Of a stretch of DNA of 45,971 nucleotides, positions 28,162-38,900 are shown one piece after another (position 1 is the first letter of the stretch; every line of letters starts with the position of its first letter). The stretch is from assembly GCA_036269915.1 (NCBI GenBank), contig DATBDM010000156.1:1-45971 (forward strand), in the 5' to 3' direction. This stretch comes from DATBDM01 sp036269915. Its GTDB lineage: Bacteria > Actinomycetota > Thermoleophilia > Solirubrobacterales > Solirubrobacteraceae. Position numbers and translations under genes: made by a program. Below the pieces are notes generated by a model. It did no database searches. It was not told the DNA's origin and worked only from the letters and a program-made list of their open reading frames with translations.

Positions 28162-29235
28162 TCACGCGGTGGTCGAGGGCGGCGCGCCCTCGGCCTCGCG
28201 CCGGCGGACGTGCGGGCTCCAGCGCAGGAACTCCTCCACTTCCCGCTCGTAGCGGTATTCGTGTCCGCTCGCGGACAGCAGTGGGCGCACTCGCAGCTGC
28301 TCGCCGTGGTCGATCACGGTCTCGCGCGTGGTGTGGGCGATCCGCGCGCCGGCGGCCTTGAGCTTGCGGTTGTCGATCCCGCGCCCGTAGCGCAGCTGGC
28401 CGAGCACCTCCTCGGGGATCTCGATGCCGGTGGCGCGCAGGCCGGCTGCGGCGAGCCCCGTCCCCCACGGCGGCAGCAGCGGGGCGAGCGGGCGGCCGAG
28501 CAGCGACGCCACCTCCGAGAGCACCAGCACGCCGTCGCCGGCGGCGTTGTAGACACCGGGCAGCTCGTTGGCGACCGCGAAGCGCAGCACGTCGACGAGG
28601 TCGTCCTCGTGGATGAACTGATAGCGCGGGTCGAACCCGAGGATCGCCGGGAGCACCGGGAGCGAGAACAGCGCGGTGTGGCTCGTGCGCATCGACGGCC
28701 CGAGCACGTTGGAGACCCGCAGCGTCGTGACGACGACCTCCGGGTTGCGCGCTGCGAAGCCGCCGACGGCCTGGTCGGCCTCGACGATGTCCGCCTCCAG
28801 GCGGGTGCGCGGCGGGTGCGGGCGGCGCATGTCCTCGGTGAAGAACGCCGGGTCGTCGCGCTCGGCGCCGTAGTAGTGCGCGGAGGATTTGAAGACCACC
28901 TTGCGGACCGGCGAGTCCGGGCCGCCGCAGGCCGTGAGGATGTTCATCGTCCCGATCACGTTGGCCTCGTGGGCGTCGCGCGGCGAGGCCTGCGTCGAGT
29001 CGACCACCAGGCGCGTATCGACGACGGTGTCGATCTCCGCCGCATCCACGATCCGGCGCAGCAGCGCGTGCTGGGTGCCGACGCGGACGAACTCCGTCCG
29101 CTCCAGCTCGCACGTGGGGTCCTCCGTGTCGACGCCGATCACGCACTCGACGCCGGCCTCGCGCTCGATCTCCTGGGCGAGCCGGCCGCCCCAATAGGTG
29201 GAGATCCCGGTGACCAGGACGCGCTTGGAGGTCAT
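28162..29235 (-). CDS. NAD-dependent epimerase/dehydratase family protein
   Basis: A 357-residue extended SDR. VLVTGISTYWGGRLAQEI (6-23) is the dinucleotide-binding start, with an unusual G-x(5)-G-G spacing. VVDTRLVVD and NVIGTMNILTACG follow; SSAHYYG holds a tyrosine but the YxxxK lysine is not evident, and LRVSNVLGPSM and YQFIHEDDLVDVL are SDR-like. The atypical active site suggests a binding or modified role. It is translated from an ATG that overlaps the stop of the PlsC-like gene (ATGA, 29232-29235), so it belongs with lipid genes; a role in lipid or glycolipid assembly is inference. Confidence 0.75.
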   Translation of the reverse strand: MTSKRVLVTGISTYWGGRLAQEIEREAGVECVIGVDTEDPTCELERTEFVRVGTQHALLRRIVDAAEIDTVVDTRLVVDSTQASPRDAHEANVIGTMNILTACGGPDSPVRKVVFKSSAHYYGAERDDPAFFTEDMRRPHPPRTRLEADIVEADQAVGGFAARNPEVVVTTLRVSNVLGPSMRTSHTALFSLPVLPAILGFDPRYQFIHEDDLVDVLRFAVANELPGVYNAAGDGVLVLSEVASLLGRPLAPLLPPWGTGLAAAGLRATGIEIPEEVLGQLRYGRGIDNRKLKAAGARIAHTTRETVIDHGEQLRVRPLLSASGHEYRYEREVEEFLRWSPHVRRREAEGAPPSTTA

Positions 29236-30077
29236 CCGAACCACACCGAGCGCCGCTTGCCGAGCATGTCGATGAGCTCCTCCTGGATCCGCGCGCGGAC
29301 CTCCTCGGCGATCTCCTGCACCAGGGCGCGGTCCTCCCACGGCTCCTCTCCGAGGTCGTCGGTCGCGATCGGGTCGAGGAAGCGGATGCGGAACTTGGCC
29401 GGCAGGTAGCCGCCGAAGCCGAGCAGCCCGAAGTGCGGGAACGTCGGCGTGATCGGGAAGTACAACAGGCCGGTGAGCTTCTGCAGCGCTCCGAGCTGGG
29501 CGAAGGCCGGCATCGCCTCCTCGGCGCCGACGACCGCCACCGGCACGATCGGCGCGCGGGCGCGCATCGCCGCCGCGACGAAGCCGCCGCGGCCGAAGCG
29601 GCGGAGCTTGTAGCGGTCCTTGTAGAGCTTCTCGGTCCCCTTGCGGCCCTCGGGGAAGACCAGCACGAGCTGCTCCTCGTCGTCGAGCAGGCGGTGCACG
29701 TTGGCCGGGTGCGCGGGCACGCCCCCGACCTTGGCCACGAGCATGCTGAAGCCCGGATAGCCCTTGAAGAAGTGCTCGACGGTGAGGTGCAGCGGCCGCG
29801 GGCGCGGGTGCTCCTCCTTGATCGCCTTGGTGATCATCGCCGCGTCGGGCGGCAGCGCGCCGGCGTGGTTGGACACCAGCAGCGCCCCGCCGACCGAGGG
29901 GACGTTCTCGATCCCCTCGACGTCGCAGCGGAACCAGTAGTGGTAGAGGAACTCGTAGACGGTCTTGTCGAGCAGCCCCTCGACGCGCTCGGAGCGGCCC
30001 CAGTCGGTGACGTGGCGGTCGGGCTCGATCGCGGGCAGCAGCCCGCGCATGCCCTCCGCGGGCGGGAGCGCCTTCAC
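29232..30077 (-). CDS. PlsC-like lysophospholipid acyltransferase
   Basis: A 281-residue acyltransferase. LLVSNHAGALPPD (about 67-79) is the NHxxxxD catalytic motif in slightly extended form, VFPEGRKG (about 139-146) is the FPEG substrate-binding motif, and APIVPVAVVGAEE is the third block. These enzymes move acyl chains to glycerol phosphate or lysophospholipids at the membrane. It overlaps by 4 bp with the HAD gene upstream and the epimerase downstream, so the three are one translationally coupled operon. Confidence 0.82.
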   Translation of the reverse strand: MKALPPAEGMRGLLPAIEPDRHVTDWGRSERVEGLLDKTVYEFLYHYWFRCDVEGIENVPSVGGALLVSNHAGALPPDAAMITKAIKEEHPRPRPLHLTVEHFFKGYPGFSMLVAKVGGVPAHPANVHRLLDDEEQLVLVFPEGRKGTEKLYKDRYKLRRFGRGGFVAAAMRARAPIVPVAVVGAEEAMPAFAQLGALQKLTGLLYFPITPTFPHFGLLGFGGYLPAKFRIRFLDPIATDDLGEEPWEDRALVQEIAEEVRARIQEELIDMLGKRRSVWFG

Positions 30078-30634
30078 GCGCCACCCGCCAGGATCGGCGC
30101 CAGCCGCTCGTGCAGGGTGGGCCAGTCGGGGGCGCAGATCACGCTCTCCTCCTCACACAGCGTTCGGTTCCAGGGATGCACCAAGGTCGCGGCCGTCATA
30201 CCCGAATCCAGCGCTCCGAGCAGGTTGGCCGGCGAATCGTCGACCAGCACGTCGATCCCGATCGCGCGGGCGCGGGCCAGCTTGTCGAAGGAGCAGTAGA
30301 GCTCGTCGTAGGGCAGGCCGATCCCGTCGAGCCAGCGGGCCGTGGCGCCGTGCGCGCTCGCGCTGCGGTGCGAGGTGATGTGGATGAAGTGGCCGGCCTC
30401 GTGCCAGTCGCGCACCGCCTCCACCGCACCGGGATACGGGACCGCGGCGAGCACCTGCTCGTCCTCGTGGGTCTCGGCCACCGCCGCGCGGACCTGCTCG
30501 GGCTCGAGCAGGCCGATGTCCCAGGTCGCCTGCTCGGCATAGGGCAGCGCGACGCCGAAGCGCCGCTGGGCGACGGCGTCCAGCTGGTCCCAGTAATGGT
30601 GGAGCGTCGAGTCGATGTCGATGGCGATGCGCAC
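30074..30634 (-). CDS. HAD-like 5'-nucleotidase/phosphatase
   Basis: A 186-residue protein starting with RIAIDIDSTLHHYW, where DIDST is HAD motif I (D-x-D). HITSHRSASAHG supplies the motif II serine/threonine, and DVLVDDSPANLLG is the motif IV acid pair. The layout resembles the 5'(3')-deoxyribonucleotidase (NT5C) group. Substrate unknown. GTG start; divergent from the hydrolase gene with overlapping TACCGT/TACGGT promoter elements. Its stop overlaps the next gene by 4 bp. Confidence 0.7.
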   Translation of the reverse strand: MRIAIDIDSTLHHYWDQLDAVAQRRFGVALPYAEQATWDIGLLEPEQVRAAVAETHEDEQVLAAVPYPGAVEAVRDWHEAGHFIHITSHRSASAHGATARWLDGIGLPYDELYCSFDKLARARAIGIDVLVDDSPANLLGALDSGMTAATLVHPWNRTLCEEESVICAPDWPTLHERLAPILAGGA

Positions 30635-30663
30635 GGGTGTCAGCGGGTACGGTAGGCGAGGAC

Positions 30664-31647
30664 GTGGCGCGGGTGCACCGGCAGCTGGCAGCGATCGCTC
30701 GCAACGGGCTGCTGCGACCCGGGGCCGACGACGGCTACGCCGACGGCGACGACTCCACCTGGATGGCGGTGGACTGGCCGTCCCTGACCCGCCGCGAGGA
30801 GATCGAGGGGCGGATCGTCAACGTCATCGACACCGGCGGCGAGGACGCGACCGGGCCGCCGCTGCTCTTCGTCCACGGGCTCAGCGGCATGTGGCAGAAC
30901 TGGCTGCTGAACATCCCCGCGTTCATGGGCGCGCACCGGTGCATCGCGATCGACCTGCCCGGCTTCGGCGCGTCCGAGATGCCCCGGGGGAAGATCTCGA
31001 TCAAGGGCTACGCGGAGACTCTGAACGAGCTCTGCGAGCGCCTCGGCATCGACGGCCCGGTCGTGATCGGCAACTCGATGGGCGGCTTCGTGGCCGCCGA
31101 GCTCGCCCTCTCGTTCCCCACGCGCGTCGCCAAGCTCGTGCTCGTCTCCGCCGCCGGCCTGGCGATCGAGTACCAGCGCCGCCAGCCGGTGCTCTTCGGC
31201 GCGAGCCTCTTCACGGCCGTGACCGCTCGGACCGGCGCACGCGCGACCGAGCCCGTGGTGCGCCGCCCGCGCCTGCGGCGCCTCTTCCTCCAGGGGATCG
31301 TGCGCTATCCGGAGCGCCTGTCCGGCCCGCTCACGTGGGAGCTCGTCCAGGGCGCCGAGAAGCCGGGGTTCATCCCCGCGCTCGAGGCGCTGATGGGCTA
31401 CTCCTACCGCGACCGGCTGGGCTCGATCGACATCCCGACGCTGATCGTGTGGGGCCGCAACGACATGCTGGTCCCCGTCGGCGACGCCGAGCGCTACGAG
31501 CGGCTGATCGGCGACAACGCGCGCTCGGTGATCTTCGACGAGACCGGTCACGTCGCGATGATCGAGCGTCCCAACCGCTTCAACCGCGCGGTGGCGGAGT
31601 TCATCGCCGCGAAGGAGCCGGCCGAGTCCGAGGGCGTCAGCGCGTGA
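30664..31647 (+). CDS. Alpha/beta hydrolase
   Basis: A 327-residue alpha/beta-hydrolase. LLFVHGLSGMWQNW has the oxyanion-hole HG, VIGNSMGGFVAAELA the nucleophile elbow G-N-S-M-G-G, VWGRNDMLVP the catalytic acid and ETGHVAMIERP the histidine. A cap domain lies between. Possible roles include esterase, lipase or haloalkane-type hydrolase; not resolvable. The GTG at 30664 is chosen because TACGGT (30648-30653) lies ten bases upstream; GTG at 30637 would put the promoter inside the gene. It overlaps ilvD by 11 bp at the 3' end. Confidence 0.8.
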   Translation: MARVHRQLAAIARNGLLRPGADDGYADGDDSTWMAVDWPSLTRREEIEGRIVNVIDTGGEDATGPPLLFVHGLSGMWQNWLLNIPAFMGAHRCIAIDLPGFGASEMPRGKISIKGYAETLNELCERLGIDGPVVIGNSMGGFVAAELALSFPTRVAKLVLVSAAGLAIEYQRRQPVLFGASLFTAVTARTGARATEPVVRRPRLRRLFLQGIVRYPERLSGPLTWELVQGAEKPGFIPALEALMGYSYRDRLGSIDIPTLIVWGRNDMLVPVGDAERYERLIGDNARSVIFDETGHVAMIERPNRFNRAVAEFIAAKEPAESEGVSA

Positions 31648-33313
31648 CCGCGCCCTCGGACGCGCTCGAGACGAGCTTGGCGTACTTCGACAGCACGCCG
31701 GTCTCGACGCCGTTGTCCGGCGCGCCGTAGGCCGCCACGCGGCGGGCGATCTCCTCGTCGTCGAGGGCGACGTCGATGCGCCGCCCCGGGACGTCGATGG
31801 TGATCGTGTCGCCGTCGCGGACCGCGGCGATCGGGCCGCCGAGCGCCGCCTCCGGCGCGATGTGGCCGGCCATGAAGCCGCGCGTTGCGCCGGAGAAGCG
31901 CCCGTCGGTGAGCAGCGCGACGGTCTCGCCGAGCCCCTCCCCCACGATCGCCGCGGTGACCGCGAGCATCTCGCGCATGCCCGGCCCGCCGACGGGGCCC
32001 TCGTTGCGGATCACGACGACATCGCCGGCCTGGATCTCGCCGGCGGTGACCGCCTTCATCGCGGCCTCCTCGCCCTCGAACACGCGCGCCGGGCCCTCGT
32101 GGTGGCGGCGCTCGTGACCCGAGAGCTTCACGACGCTGCCGTCGGGCGCGACGTTGCCGCGCAGGATCGCGAGGCCGCCGGTCGGCTTGACCGGCGTCGC
32201 GAGCGGGCGGATGACGTCCTGGCCGTCGGCCTCGCGCGACTCGGCGGCGTGCTCGCCGATCGTCTTGCCGGTGACCGTCGGCGCGCCCGCGTGCAGCAGG
32301 CCCGCCTCGACGAGCCGCTTCGCCAGCACCGCGGTGCCGCCGGCGGCATGCAGATCGGTGGCGAGGAAGCGCCCACCCGGCTTGAGGTCGCACAGGGTCG
32401 GCGTGCGCTCGGCGATCGCGTCGAAGTCGTCGATCGAGAGCTCCACCCCCATCTCGCGGGCGACCGCGAGCAGATGCAGGACGCCGTTGGTCGAGCCGCC
32501 ACTGGCGGCCACGGACATGATCGCGTTCTCGAGCGACTCGCGGGTGATCAGGTCACGTGGCCGGACGCCGCGCGCGAGCACGTCCATGACGAGCTGCCCG
32601 GCCGCCTCGGCGACCTGCGCCTTCGACGGATCCTGCGCGGGGACGAGGCTCGGGCCGATCGGCGAGATGCCCATCATCTCGAAGGCCATCGCCATCGTGT
32701 TGGCGGTGAACTGGCCGCCGCAGGCGCCGACGCCGGGCGACGCGGCCTCCTCGATCGCGGTCAGGCGCGCGTCGTCGATCTGGCCGGCCGCGTGCGCGCC
32801 GACGGCCTCGAAGACGTCCATGATCGAGATGTCGCGGCCCTCGAAGCGCCCGGGCGGGATCGAGCCGCCGTAGAGCATCACCGCGGGGACGTCGAGGCGC
32901 GCGAGCGCCATCACGGTGCCGGGGATCGTCTTGTCGCAGCCCGAGAGGGCGATCACGGCGTCGAACGCGTGGCCGCGCGTGACGAGCTCGATCGAGTCGG
33001 CGATCACCTCCCGCGAGACGAGGCTCGTGCGCATGCCGCGCGTGCCCATCGTGATGCCGTCGGAGATCGCGACCGTGTTGAACTCCATCGGCGTGCCACC
33101 GGCGGCACGAATGCCGTCCTTGACCTTCGCGGCGAGCGCGCGCAGGTGGAAGTTGCACGGCATGGTCTCGATCCAGGTCGAGGCGACGCCGACGATGGGC
33201 TTCGAGAGGGCCTCGGCGTCGAAGCCGATGCCGTGCAGGTAGGCGCGGGCGGCGGCCCGCTCGGGACCCTCCGTGAGGGCGCGTGAGTTGTGCTTGGGAT
33301 CCAGGCCGGCCAT
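31637..33313 (-). CDS. ilvD: Dihydroxy-acid dehydratase
   Basis: A 558-residue protein of standard IlvD length. Conserved blocks are CNFHLR, FNTVAISDGITMGTRGM, ALSGCDKTIPG (iron-sulfur cysteine), GACGGQFTANTM (second cysteine), GGSTNGVLHLLA, RNEGPVGGPGMREM and TDGRFSGATRG. It dehydrates 2,3-dihydroxy-isovalerate and -methylvalerate in valine, leucine and isoleucine synthesis, using an Fe-S cluster. The other ilv genes are absent. TAGCAT (33328-33323, minus) lies nine bases before the ATG with no Shine-Dalgarno, a likely leaderless start. Confidence 0.96.
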   Translation of the reverse strand: MAGLDPKHNSRALTEGPERAAARAYLHGIGFDAEALSKPIVGVASTWIETMPCNFHLRALAAKVKDGIRAAGGTPMEFNTVAISDGITMGTRGMRTSLVSREVIADSIELVTRGHAFDAVIALSGCDKTIPGTVMALARLDVPAVMLYGGSIPPGRFEGRDISIMDVFEAVGAHAAGQIDDARLTAIEEAASPGVGACGGQFTANTMAMAFEMMGISPIGPSLVPAQDPSKAQVAEAAGQLVMDVLARGVRPRDLITRESLENAIMSVAASGGSTNGVLHLLAVAREMGVELSIDDFDAIAERTPTLCDLKPGGRFLATDLHAAGGTAVLAKRLVEAGLLHAGAPTVTGKTIGEHAAESREADGQDVIRPLATPVKPTGGLAILRGNVAPDGSVVKLSGHERRHHEGPARVFEGEEAAMKAVTAGEIQAGDVVVIRNEGPVGGPGMREMLAVTAAIVGEGLGETVALLTDGRFSGATRGFMAGHIAPEAALGGPIAAVRDGDTITIDVPGRRIDVALDDEEIARRVAAYGAPDNGVETGVLSKYAKLVSSASEGAVTR

Positions 33314-33358
33314 CGCCGGCGGATGCTATCCGGCGGCCGCTCGCGGCCGGCCCGCGGC

Positions 33359-34021
33359 CTACGGGCCGTCGGGCGAGGCGGGACGGGCGCGCGGGGGCTC
33401 GGCCGGCGCGGTGCGCGCGGTGCCCTGCAGGCGCTCGCGCTCCCAGCGGCCGAGCCGCCAGATGTCGCGCTGGACCTGCGAGGGGTCGAGCTGGCGGCCC
33501 GGGAGGTGCATGTTGGACTCGGCGATCAGCCGCCGCTCGTCGCCCTTGAGCGCCATCCACTTGGCGAGCACGTCGTCGGAGTCGGGCAGCCGCGCCGAGC
33601 CGTACGGGCGCGTCTCGTCCGGGAACTCGACGCAGTACTCGTTGAGCAGCTGCGCGGTCTGGGGCAGGTAGGCGACGATCGGCCGGTGCGGGTAGACGAG
33701 GTAGGCGTACGGCACGCCGCGCAGGTCGCGCGACGAGCGCGCTTCCGAGCCCGGTCCCCCGGCCTGGCCGCCCCAGACGCGGATGAAGCCGAGGTCGCGG
33801 TACATCGCCCACTCCTCGTCGTTGACGCAGGAGCGCAGCAGCTCGCGGGCCTTCTGCTCGGCGCGGCGGTCGCGCCCGGGGTCATACGGCGCCGGGACGC
33901 CGTCGCGGCGGGCCTCGCGCACCGCGCGACGGCGCTCGAGGCGCCGGTCGAGCCACGGCAGCGACACCTCGAAGAGCAGCGCGAGGACGACGATCGCGGT
34001 GGCGGCGAGCGCGACGGTCAT
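33359..34021 (-). CDS. Hypothetical single-pass membrane protein, 220 aa
   Basis: The N-terminus VALAATAIVVLALLFEVSLPW is one membrane helix, followed by a basic stretch (DRRLERRRAVREARRDG) and a soluble domain containing ELLRSCVNDEEWAMYRDLGF, VPYAYLVYPHRPIVAYLP and DDVLAKWMALKGDERRLI. No family recognised. The C-terminus is proline/arginine rich. It starts 10 bp after the stop of the 83-aa gene upstream on the same strand, so it is probably cotranscribed with it and perhaps thiD. Confidence 0.6.
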   Translation of the reverse strand: MTVALAATAIVVLALLFEVSLPWLDRRLERRRAVREARRDGVPAPYDPGRDRRAEQKARELLRSCVNDEEWAMYRDLGFIRVWGGQAGGPGSEARSSRDLRGVPYAYLVYPHRPIVAYLPQTAQLLNEYCVEFPDETRPYGSARLPDSDDVLAKWMALKGDERRLIAESNMHLPGRQLDPSQVQRDIWRLGRWERERLQGTARTAPAEPPRARPASPDGP

Positions 34022-34031
34022 GCCGCGCCGC

Positions 34032-34283
34032 TCAGCGCGCGCCGCCGGCGGCGCGCGGGAAGAAGATCACGCGATCCGTGGCCTGCGGGATCTGCTCGAA
34101 GGTGGTGACCATCTCGGCCTCGCGCCGGCCGGTCTCGGTCTCCAGCGGCACCGCGGCCCACATCCCCTGCTCGAGCTGCCGGCGGAACTCGTCGACGAGG
34201 CGCTCGTGGTCGGAGGCGACGTCGACGTCGCCCTCGGCGATCAGCTGCTCGCCGTGACCCGGCCGCATCCGCAGGAACTTCAT
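34032..34283 (-). CDS. Hypothetical protein, 83 aa
   Basis: MKFLRMRPGHGEQLIAEGDV begins a small protein with HERLVDEFRRQLEQGMWAAVP and MVTTFEQIPQATDRVIFFPR. It is mixed alpha/beta with no membrane segment; family not recognised. CATAAT (34295-34290, minus) lies six bases before the ATG, and a palindrome at 34306-34321 sits further upstream inside the 3' end of thiD. It is 7 bp from the thiD stop and 10 bp before the next gene. Confidence 0.55.
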   Translation of the reverse strand: MKFLRMRPGHGEQLIAEGDVDVASDHERLVDEFRRQLEQGMWAAVPLETETGRREAEMVTTFEQIPQATDRVIFFPRAAGGAR

Positions 34284-34290
34284 GCCGCGA

Positions 34291-35145
<855 letters not shown>

Positions 35146-35186
35146 GTGCTCAGGGTAGGCGGCGCTGGTACGGTCCCGCGGCCACC

Positions 35187-35942
35187 GTGGACGCCGCGAT
35201 CCAGCAGTACCTCCGCAGCACCGTCGTGCGCGACCGCGACGTCGAGCGCATCGGACCGTTCCTCGCGACGTTCGACCGCACCACGGACCACCCGTTCCTG
35301 TCCTACGCGATCCCCGACGACGGCGCCGAGCCGTCCGCCGGCGACGTGGCCGCGCTGCGCGCCGCGTACGAGCGGCGCGGCCGGGTTCCGCGGCTCGAGT
35401 ACCTCCCCTCCCGCGCGCCGGCGGCGGAGGTGGCGCTGCTCGCGGGCGGGTTCACGGTCGAGGCGCGGCTCGCCCTCATGACCTGCGCGGCCGACGACGT
35501 CGCCGCGATCGAGGCGCCGGACGGCGTCGAGCTCGTGCTCCCCGACACCGACGAGCAGCTGCGCGACGGCACCGCGGTGGCCAACGCCGCGTTCGGCGAG
35601 CCTGCCGTGCCGTCGCCGGACGCGGTCGCCCGGCTGCGCGGGCGGATCGCCCGCGGCGCGATCGCCGTGCTCGCGCGCGACGAGGACGGCCGCGCGATCG
35701 GCTGGGGTCAGTGCAGCGCGCCCGGCGATGGCGCGACCGAGCTCGCCGGCATCGCCGTCGACGCCGCGCAGCGCCGCCGCGGCATCGCCGGGGCGATCAC
35801 CGCGCGGCTCGCCCGCGAGGCCTTCGCGCGCGGCGTGGAGACTGCGTTCCTCACTCCGGGCGACGACGCCGCGGGCCGCGTCTATGCCCGTGCCGGGTTC
35901 GCGGCCCGCTCACGCATGCTGCACCTGCGCGTCGCGGGCTGA
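35187..35942 (+). CDS. GNAT family N-acetyltransferase
   Basis: A 251-residue protein. The C-terminal half has the GNAT core: AIAVLARDEDGRAIGWGQCS, ELAGIAVDAAQRRRGIAGAI (acetyl-CoA loop R-R-R-G-I-A), then FLTPGDDAAGRVYARAGF. The N-terminal half (residues 1-110) looks like a diverged second GNAT-like domain. Substrate unknown. GTG at 35187 with TACGGT (35169-35174) 12 bases upstream. It is divergent from thiD and converges on the GH92 gene with a hairpin terminator between. Confidence 0.8.
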   Translation: MDAAIQQYLRSTVVRDRDVERIGPFLATFDRTTDHPFLSYAIPDDGAEPSAGDVAALRAAYERRGRVPRLEYLPSRAPAAEVALLAGGFTVEARLALMTCAADDVAAIEAPDGVELVLPDTDEQLRDGTAVANAAFGEPAVPSPDAVARLRGRIARGAIAVLARDEDGRAIGWGQCSAPGDGATELAGIAVDAAQRRRGIAGAITARLAREAFARGVETAFLTPGDDAAGRVYARAGFAARSRMLHLRVAG

Positions 35943-35954
35943 GGACGACGGCGA

Positions 35955-35988
35955 GCGGGTGGGGCCAGAGGAGGGGGGCCCCACCCGC
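35955..35988. terminator. Bidirectional hairpin terminator
   Basis: A perfect 12-bp stem pairs 35955-35966 (GCGGGTGGGGCC) with 35977-35988 around a 10-base loop, in the 54-bp gap between the convergent GNAT and GH92 genes. No T-run on either side. Confidence 0.65.
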
Positions 35989-35996
35989 CGCGACCG

Positions 35997-38900
35997 TCAG
36001 GCGCCGTTGAACGCCAGCTTGAGGTGCGCGAGCCAGCCGCCCCAGCCGTCGTCCGGCTTGGAGTCCTCGACGCGCACGTACAGCGTCCGGCTGGTTCCTC
36101 GCAGGTCGTTGAGATCGAGGTCGCGCACGGCCAGGTTGTTGAGGTCGTGCTCCTCGGTCGTCTCCTGCAGCACGGTCCGCCAGTTCTGGTCGTCGGACGA
36201 GACCTTGACCAGGAACTCGTTGCCGATCTCCAGGCTCAGCGTCCCGCCCGTCACGTCCGCGGGGATGTCGAAGCGGTACGTGAAGTGCGAGCCGTTGTCC
36301 GCGAAGCGGGCGTGCCCGTCGTGCACCGCGCCGTCGAGCTGCGAACCGCCCGGATCCGACAGCCACGGCGTCTCCGCGTCCGTGCCGGGCGTGAACTCGA
36401 TCGTGTCGCCGATCACCTGCACGTTGCCGGTCAGGCGGGCCGTCCCCTGCGACGAGCTCGCCGTGATCTTCAGCGGGTAGCCGCCCTCGGCGGCCCCGGC
36501 GGGGATCGAGACGTGCAGCGTGACCGTCTGGGTCCCGGCACCGGCGATCGGCCCGAACCCCGTGCTCGCGGGGTCGACGGTCCAGCCGGACGGCCCGCTC
36601 GCCGTGACCTGGCCGCTGACCGGCGTGGAGCCGGCGTTCGCGATCGTCACCTGCACCGGCACCGTCGTGCCCGCCCGCCCCGACGCCGGCGTGGCCGTCG
36701 CCGAGAGCGGGTTGGCGGGGATCGGCCGGCTGGTGAGGAGCTCCATCTCCGCCAGCGAGGTCGAGGCGTCGCCGCCCTTGGTGAACTCGATCCGGTAGTG
36801 GGCGTAGGTGCCGGGGTTCTGCAGCTCGAACGGCCGCGTCTGCTGACGCCAGTCGAACGCCTGGCCGCTGCGCGAGTCGAGCACCGTCCAGGTCGTCCCG
36901 TCGTTGGAGCCCTTCACGACCCAGGCGCTCGGGTCAGACGCGGCGTCGTCCTTGTTGGAGGTCAGCGTGTAGAAGCTGACCTGGCGCGGCGCGTCGAAGT
37001 CGAAGCCGGCCCAGCGGTCGCTCCCGGCCATCGCCGCCTGCGTGCCCGACGTGTCGTCGAACAGCGCCGAGGCGTCGGTGCCCGCGCTCGCGGCCGCCTC
37101 GCCCTGATCCGGGCGGGCGACGTCGGCGAGCGGCTGCGGGACCGCGTTGCCGTTGGTGATCGACGGCGGCACCGAGTTCTGCTTGGTCGCCCACGACGAC
37201 GGCTTCGGGCCCATCGCGAAGTCGATCCGCCCGCCGTTGGCGATGTCGTCGTTGGTCAGGTACGAGCGGTCGTAGGACTTCCCGTTGAGCTGCATGCCCT
37301 GGACGTAGACGTTCTTCGGGCTGTTGTCCGGGGCGTTGATCACGAGGTCGTGACCGTTCTGCATGTGCAGGGTCGCCTGCTTGAACAACGGCGAGCCGAT
37401 CGCGTACGTCGGGCTGCCCATCGCCAACGGGTAGAAGCCCAGCGCGCTGAACAGGTACCACGCCGACATCTCGCCGTTGTCCTCGTCGCCTGGGTAGCCC
37501 TCGCCGATCGTGCTGCCTGAGTACAGCCGCCCGAGCGCCTCGCGGACGAGTGCCTGGGTCTTGTAGGGCTGACCGGCGTAGTCGTACATGTACGGGATGT
37601 GGTGCGAGACCTGGTTGGACGCGCCCCACTGCCCCATGCGCACGTCGCGCGCCTCGAGCATCTCGTGGATCGTGCCGCCGTAGGTGCCGGGGAACTTGGC
37701 CGTCTCGGGCGTCGCGAAGAACTGGTCGAGCTTCGTCGCCAGCTTGTCGCGGCCGCCGTAGAGGTTCGCCAGGCCCTGACCGTCGAACGGTGCGTGGAAG
37801 GCGAAGTTCCAGCCGTCGGTCTCGGTGAAGTCACCGCCCTGGCGCCAGACCCGCGGGTCGAACTCGTCCGGCGGCGTCGTCCAGTCGCCCGAGGCGGACT
37901 TGCCCTGGAAGAAGCCGACGCGCTTGTCGAACAGGTTCACGTAGTCCTGCGAGCGCGAGAGGAAGTACTTCTGCTCCTCCTTGTAGCGCTCGCGCTGGGC
38001 CGGGCTGACGCTCTTGTCCTTCGAGAGCGCGCCGGCCATGTTCGCGATGCCGAAGTCGTTCGGCCCGGCCTCGAGCGACCAGGACAGACCCTCCGGCACC
38101 TGGTTGGGCGTGTAGCCGAGGAAGGCCGACTGGATCATGCCCTTGCGGCCGACCTGGGTGTCGTAGGGGTTCGAGCCCGGCGGCGCGACCGTGGCGTTCT
38201 TGAGCGCCGCGTCGTAGGCGTCCTTGGCGCTGAAGCCGCGGATGCCCTTGAGGTAGGCGTCGGCGAACGCGACGTCCGAGCTCGTGCCGGTCATGATGTT
38301 CGCGTAGCCCGGCGAGGACCAGCGCGAGATCCAGCCGCCGTCGCGGTACTGGGACACGAAGCCGTCGATCATCTGGCCCGCGTCGGTCGGGTAGAACAGC
38401 GAGTAGGCCGGCCACGTGGTCCGGTAGGTGTCCCAGAAGCCGTTGTTGACGTCGGCCTTGCCCGGGACGACCTTCGCGCCCGTCTGCGTCGGCCCGCTCG
38501 ACGGGCTCGTGTCGGACGCCTGCACGGCGTGCATGTACTGCGGGCTCGCCGCCGTTCCCGTGTTCTCGAAGGCGGAGTTGGGATACAGGTTCAGCCGGTA
38601 GAGGTTCGAGTACAGCGTGGTCTTCTGGTCCGAGTTCGCGCCCTGGACCGTGATCGCTCCGAGCTTGGAATCCCACGCGTCCCGCGCGCTGTCGCGCACG
38701 GAGTCGAACGAGCGGTCGCCGACCTCGAGGCCGAGGTTGTGCTTGGCCTGGTCGATGGAGATCAGCGAGGTCGCGATCCGCATCGTCACGGTGCGCGCGT
38801 CGCCCGCGTCGAACTTGGTGTACCCGGTCGAGACGCGGTTGCCCGACGTGAGCATCCCCGAGCTCGTCACCGGCTTGTCGAGCGTCGCGTAGACGTACAT

